Shown here one piece after another: positions 58,610 through 64,000 of a DNA stretch of 64,000 nt (position 1 is its first letter; each line of letters begins with the position of its first letter). The DNA is from Clostridiales bacterium (GTDB lineage: Bacteria > Bacillota > Clostridia > Oscillospirales > Oscillospiraceae): assembly GCA_004554585.1 (NCBI GenBank), contig SFLH01000004.1:62001-126000 (forward strand), in the 5' to 3' direction. A program made the translations under genes and the position numbers. The notes beneath the pieces were generated by a model. That model worked only from the letters and a program-made list of their open reading frames with translations. It was not told the DNA's origin and ran no database searches.

Positions 58610-58691
58610 GGTCTGCCCCTCCCGCGAAACGGCGCCGGGACCTGGAAAAGACAGGAACCTTCCAGATGCCCGCAGCCAAAGATACTCACGT

Positions 58692-58720
58692 ATCATATCA
58701 TATTCTGTTGGAAAGCGCAA
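58692..58720 (-). promoter_or_regulatory. Promoter of the dlt operon
   Basis: On the minus strand TTGCGC, 17 nt, TATGAT; leader about 75 nt. Confidence 0.7.
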
Positions 58721-58732
58721 GAAAATTCCCCG

Positions 58733-58761
58733 CCTGTCAAGGGGTTTGCTCCCTTGACAGG
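58733..58761. promoter_or_regulatory. Inverted repeat between dlt and tlpA promoters
   Basis: CCTGTCAAGGG (58733-58743) and CCCTTGACAGG (58751-58761) are perfect complements, 7 nt apart. The right arm contains the -35 of the tlpA-type promoter, so a bound dimer would block it. Confidence 0.55.
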
Positions 58762-58782
58762 GGAGAGGTTCCAAGATATACT
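58754..58782 (+). promoter_or_regulatory. Promoter of the tlpA-type operon
   Basis: TTGACA, 17 nt, TATACT. Confidence 0.85.
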
Positions 58783-58822
58783 GTGGAAAAATTTTGCCCG
58801 TTGGGCCACCGAGGTGACACCG

Positions 58823-59443
58823 ATGAAAAAGTACCTGACCAAGTCCCTGATGCTCGGCCTCCTGCTTGCCAGCCTGCTGCTGGCCGCCTGTACCCCGGCG
58901 GCGGAACCCGAGAGCGGCGGCAGTGACCAGACCACCGACGCCAGCCAGACCCAACCCACTGAGACTACCGCGGATGCCGCGGAGGGCATCCTGTCTTCCT
59001 TTTCTACCCAAACCCTGACCGGGGAGAGCGCGGACAGTACCATCCTGACCGGCCACCCAGTGACCATGGTCAATGTCTGGGCCACCTTCTGCGGCCCCTG
59101 CATCCAGGAGATGCCAGACCTGGCAGCGCTGGCGGCGGAGTACCAGGACAAGGGCGTGCAGGTTCTGGGTTTGGTCAGTGACGTGACGCTCACCGACAGC
59201 GGTTTTGACGAGGAGCAGACAGACTTGGCTAAGAAGATCGCGGAGGAGACCGGGGCCAACTACCCGCACCTGCTGCCCTCCATGGACCTGATCCGCGCGG
59301 TGCTGCTGGATGTCCAGGTGGTGCCCACTACCTTCTTTGTGGATGAGACCGGCGAGCAGATCGGCCAAACCGTGACCGGGGCCCGCTCCGCGGACCAGTG
59401 GCGGGAGATCTTGGACAGCCTGCTGGCGGAGGCCGGCCAGTGA
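58823..59443 (+). CDS. TlpA/ResA-like thioredoxin-fold lipoprotein
   Basis: 206 residues. Lipobox LLLAAC with Cys23, then a Thr/Ser-rich linker and a thioredoxin fold with the active site FCGPC (C90, C93) and the cis-Pro in VVPTTFFVD. It reduces or exchanges disulfides outside the membrane. GAGGTG is before the ATG at 58823. Its stop overlaps the GTG of the CxxC mini-protein. With the two genes after it, it likely forms an electron path from a cytoplasmic donor through the 4Fe-4S membrane protein. Confidence 0.9.
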   Translation: MKKYLTKSLMLGLLLASLLLAACTPAAEPESGGSDQTTDASQTQPTETTADAAEGILSSFSTQTLTGESADSTILTGHPVTMVNVWATFCGPCIQEMPDLAALAAEYQDKGVQVLGLVSDVTLTDSGFDEEQTDLAKKIAEETGANYPHLLPSMDLIRAVLLDVQVVPTTFFVDETGEQIGQTVTGARSADQWREILDSLLAEAGQ

Positions 59444-59586
59444 GATCCGCCGGGCGCAGCATTCTGGCGGCGGCGGTGCTGCTGGCAGGCATCGCCTTTG
59501 TGGCCGCGGGTGTGACCCGCGGGGAGGCGGCGGTGGTTCTGCAAAAGGCAGTGGTGATCTGTATGGAGTGCATCGGCCTTGGATAA
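59440..59586 (+). CDS. CD1871A-type CxxC mini-protein
   Basis: 48 residues: a basic start (MRSAGRS), one membrane helix (about 8-25), and the terminal motif VVLQKAVVICMECIGLG with C41-M-E-C44. This matches the small clostridial CxxC proteins named after C. difficile CD1871A. The GTG at 59440 overlaps the upstream stop (GTGA), and its end overlaps the next gene's TTG start, so all three are coupled. The CxxC next to a membrane helix suggests a thiol relay. Confidence 0.85.
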   Translation: MRSAGRSILAAAVLLAGIAFVAAGVTRGEAAVVLQKAVVICMECIGLG

Positions 59587-60475
59587 GAAGAAAACACGCC
59601 CCTCCCTCCGCCTGTGGGTCCAGGCGGCTTTCGCTGCGGTCACCAACGGCTACCTGCGGGGCTTTTTGGAGGGCAAGATCTTCACCGGCGCCTCCAAGAT
59701 GGTGTGCGTGCCGGGGCTAAACTGCTACTCCTGCCCCGGAGCTCTGGGGGCCTGTCCCATCGGGGCCCTCCAGGCGGTGCTGGGCAGCCGAAAGTTTCAG
59801 ATGAGCTTTTATGTTTTCGGCTTTCTCATGATTGTGGGCGCTCTGTGCGGCCGGTTTGTCTGCGGCTGGCTGTGTCCCTTCGGCCTGGTGCAGGACCTGC
59901 TGTACAAGATCCCCGGGGTGAAAAAACTGCGGAAGCTGCCGGGGGAGCGCTGGCTGAAATGGCTGCGCTTCGTTGTGTTGGGGGTGCTGGTGCTCCTGCT
60001 GCCTATGGTGGTGGTGGACATTGTAGGCCAGGGGTCTCCCTGGTTCTGCCAGTATCTCTGCCCCTCGGGCACCCTCTTTGGCGGGGTGCCGTTGGTGGCG
60101 GGCAATCAGGGTCTGCGAAGCGCCCTGGGCTGGCTGTTTACCTGGAAAATGGCCATCCTGGCGGGGCTTTTGGTGCTGTCGGTCTTTGTCTGCCGGCCCT
60201 TCTGCCGGTACCTCTGCCCCCTGGGCGCTCTGTACGCCCCCTTCAATAAGTTTGCCTTCTATCGCTTTCAGCTGGAGGAGGAACTGTGCACCTCCTGTGG
60301 CCAATGCCAAACGGCCTGCAAGCTGGACATTCCCGCCTGGAAAAATCCCAACAGCCTGGACTGCATCCGCTGCGGCGATTGTTGTCGGACCTGCCCCACA
60401 GGTGCTCTGCACACCACCCTCCAGGGGATGGCGGCGCGCAAAGGGGAGACAGCGGCCCGGGAGGACACAGAATAG
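59579..60475 (+). CDS. 4Fe-4S membrane protein (NapH/CcoG-like)
   Basis: 298 residues. About four to five helices. Cysteine motifs on the membrane faces: CPGALGACPIGAL, CGWLCPFG, CQYLCPSG and CRYLCPLG, the paired CxxxCP signature of NapH/NosR-like proteins. Two C-terminal ferredoxin clusters follow: CTSCGQCQTACKLDIP and CIRCGDCCRTCPTGAL. The TTG at 59579 overlaps the mini-protein gene by 8 nt. Probably carries electrons from a cytoplasmic ferredoxin to the extracytoplasmic thioredoxin-like protein. Confidence 0.9.
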   Translation: MDKKKTRPSLRLWVQAAFAAVTNGYLRGFLEGKIFTGASKMVCVPGLNCYSCPGALGACPIGALQAVLGSRKFQMSFYVFGFLMIVGALCGRFVCGWLCPFGLVQDLLYKIPGVKKLRKLPGERWLKWLRFVVLGVLVLLLPMVVVDIVGQGSPWFCQYLCPSGTLFGGVPLVAGNQGLRSALGWLFTWKMAILAGLLVLSVFVCRPFCRYLCPLGALYAPFNKFAFYRFQLEEELCTSCGQCQTACKLDIPAWKNPNSLDCIRCGDCCRTCPTGALHTTLQGMAARKGETAAREDTE

Positions 60476-60482
60476 CAAGCAG

Positions 60483-60533
60483 AAAACAGGACAGGAGCGC
60501 CGCCCAAAGGGACGGGTTCCTGTCCTGTTTTTT
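60483..60533. terminator. Bidirectional terminator
   Basis: AAAACAGGACAGGA (60483-60496) pairs with TCCTGTCCTGTTTT (60518-60531), with a T run in both directions; it lies between convergent genes. Confidence 0.88.
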
Positions 60534-60574
60534 CGCGTTGTTTGCCGGCAGGCGGTTCCGTGAGGAGGCGGAAA

Positions 60575-61798
60575 TCACTCCCCCTGCTTTTTTGGGGGGC
60601 CTTCGGCGGGGGGCGCTTCCTTCGCAGGAGCCTCCTCCGCTGTGTCGGGGACGGGGAGTAGTCCTTTTCTGCGCAGCCGGCTGTTTACCCCCTGGCGGGC
60701 CAGAGCGTAAAGCACCGAGCACAGAGGGACGGACAAGAGCATGCCCACCAGACCGAAGGCGTTGCCCCCTAAGGTGACTGCCACCAGCACCCAGATCCCC
60801 GGCAGGCCCACGGACTTGCCCACCACCCGGGGGTAGATGAGGTTGCCCTCCACCTGTTGGAGGATGAGGAAGAAGAGGATGAACCACAGGGCCTGAATGG
60901 GGTGGACCAGCAAAATAAGGAAGGCACCGATGCCTAGGCCGATGAAGGCGCCGAAGATCGGGATGAGGGCGGTGAAGCCCACCAGCACCGAAACCACCCC
61001 TGCATAGGGCAGGCGGAGGATCAGCATGCCCACAAAGCACAGGGATCCCAGGATCACTGCCTCGGTGAGCTGACCGGTGACAAAGCTGGAGAAGGTGCGG
61101 TTGGTCAGCCGGGCCACGTCAACGATCTTCTGGGCCCGCTTCTGGCTGAACAGGGAGTGGACAACCTTTAAGGCCTGCCGGGAGAGGGTCTCCTTTTGGG
61201 CCAAGATATACAGGGAAAAGACCCATCCCAGCACCAGGTTGACTACCAGGGAAAAGAGGGAGGAGGTCACACCGATGGTGGCGTCCACAAAGGCCTGGCC
61301 GTACTTTTCAAAGAAGTTGTTCAGCCACGTCTGCAACTTCTCGCCGTTGAAGCTGAAATCGGGCAGGTAGATGGCATGGCTGGCCATATAGCCGGCCAGC
61401 TGATCCCACCAGACCTTCAGCTGATCCAGCCGCTCGGGGAGCACGGCGATGAAGCTCATCACGCTCTCCTGCAGGGCGGGGACGACGACAAAGAAGATGG
61501 CAAAGATGATGCCCGTCAGCAGCAGGCAGGTGACCACCAGGCACACCGGCCGCTGGGCGGCCTTTTGCCGGGGACCGTATTTCTTCCCCCACAGCCGCTG
61601 CCAGCCCACCTCGATGGGGCGGAGGAAAACATTGCCCAGAAAAGCCATGCAACCCCCCAGCAGAAAGGGAAGGAGCAGGGTGATCACAACGGAGAACACA
61701 TGGGCTACCTGCCCGGGGTGAGTCAATGCCCAGGCCAGCACGACGGCAAAGGCGATCAGCAGCGCCAGACGCTGCATGGTTTTCTTATTCAGGTCCAT
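60575..61798 (-). CDS. AI-2E family transporter
   Basis: 407 residues, eight helices, PF01594 family: VVFVVVPALQESV region, LGWVFSLYILAQKE, LIPIFGAFIGLGIGAFLILL, and FILFFLILQQVEGNLIYPRVVGKSVGLPGIWV (conserved QQxExNxxxPxxxG). The tail is proline/glutamate-rich and cytoplasmic. Family members export autoinducer-2 or act as Na+/H+ antiporters; which applies is unknown. AAAGGA is 8 nt before the ATG at 61798. Confidence 0.9.
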   Translation of the reverse strand: MDLNKKTMQRLALLIAFAVVLAWALTHPGQVAHVFSVVITLLLPFLLGGCMAFLGNVFLRPIEVGWQRLWGKKYGPRQKAAQRPVCLVVTCLLLTGIIFAIFFVVVPALQESVMSFIAVLPERLDQLKVWWDQLAGYMASHAIYLPDFSFNGEKLQTWLNNFFEKYGQAFVDATIGVTSSLFSLVVNLVLGWVFSLYILAQKETLSRQALKVVHSLFSQKRAQKIVDVARLTNRTFSSFVTGQLTEAVILGSLCFVGMLILRLPYAGVVSVLVGFTALIPIFGAFIGLGIGAFLILLVHPIQALWFILFFLILQQVEGNLIYPRVVGKSVGLPGIWVLVAVTLGGNAFGLVGMLLSVPLCSVLYALARQGVNSRLRRKGLLPVPDTAEEAPAKEAPPAEGPPKKQGE

Positions 61799-61838
61799 GG
61801 CGGCCGTCCTTTCCACAGGAAAATCAAGGGTACCACGT

Positions 61839-61867
61839 ATTCTACAGGAAGGGGCGGGGGATGTCAA
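61839..61867 (-). promoter_or_regulatory. Promoter of the AI-2E family gene
   Basis: On the minus strand TTGACA, 17 nt, TAGAAT. Confidence 0.82.
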
Positions 61868-61890
61868 TGGCAAGGAGGGGGGCCAGCCCA

Positions 61891-62430
61891 TCAGGGGGAA
61901 AGCGCCTCCCGACAGCGCCGGAAAGCCGCTGAGAATTTGAAAAAGATGACCAGGTAGAGCAACAACGCCAGCGCAAACAGCACCAGCAAGACCCCGTTGC
62001 CCGCGGCAGCCTGCAGATAGAGATTGGGCAGGATGACAAAGAGGAACAGGAAGAGCAGGGGCAGCATTTTCCCCTTATATACCCGCTCCACCATCTCCAT
62101 CCGGGAGGCGTTGTCGCAAAAAATTGTCTCCTCTTCGGCCATCTGGGCCCGGGCCTTTCGGAAGTAGCTATAGCCCACATAGTCCTGCAAATACTCCCAG
62201 CCGCAGTCCTGAAACAACCCCACATAATCTGCCTTGTGGGCGATGCCCTCGGGGTTGTAGTCCAGCTGATAGACCACGTCCTCCGGCTGGCACCGCTGGA
62301 AATGGTACAGGCCGGGGAAAGTCACCCGGACCAGCCGCCAGCCTTCCTGGTGCCGCTGGCGGAGATAGGCTTCTTCCTTCTCCCACTCCGGCACGGTAAA
62401 AAATCGCAGTTCCGTTTTTGTGGCGTTCAT
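61891..62430 (-). CDS. DUF2812 membrane protein
   Basis: 179 residues. The soluble N-terminal domain has the DUF2812 pattern: WEKEEAYLRQRHQEGWRLV, FQRCQPEDVVYQLDYNPE, and YVGLFQDCGWEYLQDYVGYSYFRK. Two helices follow at ~123-165 and a short basic end. It starts 1 nt after the padR stop; padR-DUF2812 is a recurrent regulator-target pair in Firmicutes, of unknown function. Confidence 0.88.
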   Translation of the reverse strand: MNATKTELRFFTVPEWEKEEAYLRQRHQEGWRLVRVTFPGLYHFQRCQPEDVVYQLDYNPEGIAHKADYVGLFQDCGWEYLQDYVGYSYFRKARAQMAEEETIFCDNASRMEMVERVYKGKMLPLLFLFLFVILPNLYLQAAAGNGVLLVLFALALLLYLVIFFKFSAAFRRCREALSP

Positions 62431-62431
62431 G

Positions 62432-62746
62432 TCAGCGCACCTCCATCATGTTTTGGTACAACCGCTCAATGCGATGCATCTCCAACTCCAGCACCTGGCG
62501 GCCCAGGGGGGTGATGCGGTAGAGTTCTCGCTTGTCTTCCTCTCGCACAAACTGGATCAGGCCGTCCTTTTCCATCTTGGACAGGCTGCCATACATGGTG
62601 CCTGGGCTGAGCTTCACCTCACCCTGGGTGAGAGCCTGCACCTGCTGCACGATGCCATAGCCGTGGGACTCTTCCCGCAGGCAGAGCAGGATGTAGAACC
62701 CCGTCTCCGTCATGGGAACGTATACTTTTTTGATGTGGGCATCCAT
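62432..62746 (-). CDS. PadR-family transcriptional regulator
   Basis: 104 residues. Winged helix with TGFYILLCLREESHGYGIVQ, LSPGTMYGSLSKMEKDGLI, and DKRELYRITPLGRQVLELE. GAGAGGAGG precedes the ATG at 62746. It forms an operon with the DUF2812 gene and probably represses it. Distinct from the PadR at 38286. Confidence 0.92.
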   Translation of the reverse strand: MDAHIKKVYVPMTETGFYILLCLREESHGYGIVQQVQALTQGEVKLSPGTMYGSLSKMEKDGLIQFVREEDKRELYRITPLGRQVLELEMHRIERLYQNMMEVR

Positions 62747-62845
62747 CCGGCGGCCTCCTCTCTGCGCTGCGATATAGTTTTGTCAATCACGTTCTGAAAA
62801 AAGTGCCGGTCAAAGACCAGGCTCTGCCACCCCTTGCCCCCAGCC

Positions 62846-62873
62846 TTGCCACAGTGGGGGGCCGTGGTATAAT
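62846..62873 (+). promoter_or_regulatory. Promoter of the terminal acetyltransferase gene
   Basis: TTGCCA, 16 nt, TATAAT. Confidence 0.6.
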
Positions 62874-62939
62874 GGGGGAAAGCCGGGAGAGAGACCAGGT
62901 GCCCGGCCGAAAGGGGACCATGAGAAGGGAGGATGCCCT

Positions 62940-63398
62940 ATGGTGCGGAATGCAGGGCGGGAGGACTGCCGGCAGGTGTATCATCTGATCTGCGAGATGG
63001 AGGAGAAGACACTGCCCTATGAGCCCTTCGCCGCCATATATCAGAAGCAGCTGGCAAGCAGCGCCCACGCCTTCTTCCTTGCGGAACAGGAGGGCAGCGT
63101 GGTGGGGGTGCTGCACCTGCGCTTTGAGGAGCAGCTCCACCATGCAGCGGCGGTTGCCGAGATCATGGAGCTCGCGGTGGACAGCGCCCACCGGGGGAAG
63201 GGACTGGGCAAGGTGCTGTTTGCCCATGGCTGCCAGCGGGCCCGAGAGGCGGGCTGCGTCCAGCTGGAGGTGGCCTGCAACCAGCTGCGCACCGGCGCCC
63301 ACCGTTTCTATCAGCGGGAGGGCATGCGCAAGTTCCACTTCAAGTTTTCCAAACTTCTGGTGGGGGAGGACACGGGGGGGAACCGCCTGGGCCGGTGA
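62940..63398 (+). CDS. GNAT-family acetyltransferase
   Basis: 152 residues, one GNAT domain: FLAEQEGSVVGVLHLRFEEQ, AVAEIMELAVDSAHRGKGLG (acetyl-CoA loop RGKGLG), and ACNQLRTGAHRFYQREGMRK. GAAGGGAGG precedes the ATG at 62940. It is a single-gene unit ended by a 21-bp hairpin. Substrate unknown. Confidence 0.9.
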   Translation: MVRNAGREDCRQVYHLICEMEEKTLPYEPFAAIYQKQLASSAHAFFLAEQEGSVVGVLHLRFEEQLHHAAAVAEIMELAVDSAHRGKGLGKVLFAHGCQRAREAGCVQLEVACNQLRTGAHRFYQREGMRKFHFKFSKLLVGEDTGGNRLGR

Positions 63399-63439
63399 TG
63401 GCCGGCTCCTGCGCGTCCCCGGCGGCGCAGCCCAGGAAA

Positions 63440-63483
63440 CCAAAATAACCGGCAGGTCCCTCGGGACCTGCCGGTTATTTTGG
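63440..63483. terminator. Bidirectional terminator
   Basis: A perfect 21-bp stem (63440-63460/63463-63483) whose arms end in AAAA/TTTT; it lies between convergent genes. Confidence 0.88.
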
Positions 63484-63527
63484 CACGTTTGCGCCGGGAA
63501 AGTCGGCGGCAAAAATCTGCCTGCGGC

Positions 63528-63962
63528 TTACAAAAACGGACGGATGTCCACGGCAAGCTGTTCCTCCAAATGGATCAGCCGTTTGGCCAAACCTTTGGAG
63601 GCCTCGTCTGCCGCCTTGTACTGGTTCAGGTATTGGGACAGGGATTTGACCCCCATGTTGCACCCGTCCGTCATCAGGTCTGCGATGGTCTGGTCGGACC
63701 TGTCCATGCCCAGCCTCATGTTGGTTTTGATCCAAGACATGCCTTTGGCAATGGGGCTGGGCTCTTTGCCCTCGTCGTGGTACTTGTCCAGAAAGACCTG
63801 GATTTCGGTCTCCAGCGTTTCATGCTCCTGTTTGCACGCCGTCAGATATTGCTTGAGGGCGTCGCTGTTCACTTGACTGAGAACATCCTCAAAGGACGCA
63901 ACGCCCATTTTCACACCAGCGTCGCATTCCCGAAGAAGTTTGATGGTGTCCTGCTCAACCAT
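63528..63962 (-). CDS. Ferritin-like four-helix protein (DUF2383-like)
   Basis: 144 residues, all helical, no membrane segment: DTIKLLRECDAGVKMGVASF, ALKQYLTACKQEHETLETE, MSWIKTNMRLGMDRSDQTIA, and LIHLEEQLAVDIRPFL. The KQEHETLE and LHLEEQ-like stretches resemble the metal-ligand helices of ferritin-like bundles, though a full di-iron set is not evident. AAGGAGG lies 10 nt before the ATG at 63962. The promoter is probably beyond the right edge. Function unknown. Confidence 0.72.
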   Translation of the reverse strand: MVEQDTIKLLRECDAGVKMGVASFEDVLSQVNSDALKQYLTACKQEHETLETEIQVFLDKYHDEGKEPSPIAKGMSWIKTNMRLGMDRSDQTIADLMTDGCNMGVKSLSQYLNQYKAADEASKGLAKRLIHLEEQLAVDIRPFL

Positions 63963-64000
63963 AGGATTCCAGCCTCCTTATATAAATAGCTGTCTTTAGT

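Noticed and set aside
1..64000. CRISPR arrays, insertion sequences, prophage or integrase genes
   Set aside because: No regularly spaced repeats, transposase, integrase or phage structural genes were seen anywhere in the window.

Overview
The window is one contiguous, gene-dense, high-GC bacterial chromosome segment with no ribosomal operon, insertion sequence, prophage or CRISPR array. Gene content points to a gut Firmicute of the Oscillospirales type (Flavonifractor/Lawsonibacter/Oscillibacter-like): smc-ftsY, a NadD-YqeK fusion and rpsU, small clostridial proteins of the CD1247 and CD1871A type, a PadR-DUF2812 pair, a dlt operon and a membrane pyrophosphatase. The taxonomic placement is inference. 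Start codons are often GTG or TTG, and one CTG is likely. Neighbouring genes commonly overlap by 4 nt (ATGA/GTGA), and sigma-A promoters with 16-18 nt spacers are easy to see.

Layout. 1-9.8 kb: radical SAM DNA-repair protein (cut by the left edge), flavin oxidoreductase, RarD-type permease, a SUV3-like helicase facing a stand-alone SIR2-like protein, and a LysR/MFS divergent pair. 9.8-15.2 kb: second MFS carrier, sfsA, glpK-pepT, and tRNA-Met, tRNA-Glu and tRNA-Val. 15.3-21.3 kb: small membrane proteins, psuK-psuG, an XRE/zinc-ribbon pair, a GC-rich structured intergenic island, and a BlaI/M56 sensor pair ending in an AT-rich patch with a small secreted protein. 21.4-33.2 kb: a core housekeeping block (smc, ftsY, rph, rdgB, yhbY, nadD-yqeK, LCP, rsfS, leuS, rpsU). 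33.3-38 kb: yqeG, an endonuclease IV-like gene, efp, an acidic zinc-ribbon protein, and a MarR-acetyltransferase pair with two palindromic operators. 38-41.6 kb: a PadR-linked operon holding two tandem copies of a HAAS-domain/membrane-anchored gene pair behind a 45-nt inverted repeat. 41.6-51.2 kb: metal ABC importer, membrane pyrophosphatase, TrkA/TrkH potassium uptake and a MATE exporter. 51.3-52.5 kb: a 46-residue basic peptide divergent from an Rgg-type regulator. 52.6-58.6 kb: a variant dlt operon whose last gene joins a DltD-like SGNH module to a polysaccharide deacetylase. 58.8-60.5 kb: TlpA lipoprotein, CxxC mini-protein and 4Fe-4S membrane protein. 60.5-64 kb: AI-2E family permease, PadR-DUF2812, an acetyltransferase and a ferritin-like protein.

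The most promising leads for undescribed biology are the Rgg-type regulator with its divergent peptide gene (51352-52510), the dlt operon with a deacetylase-fused terminal protein (52627-58609), and the duplicated HAAS modules with their large operator (38098-41590). Function calls rest on motifs read by eye; no database search was possible.
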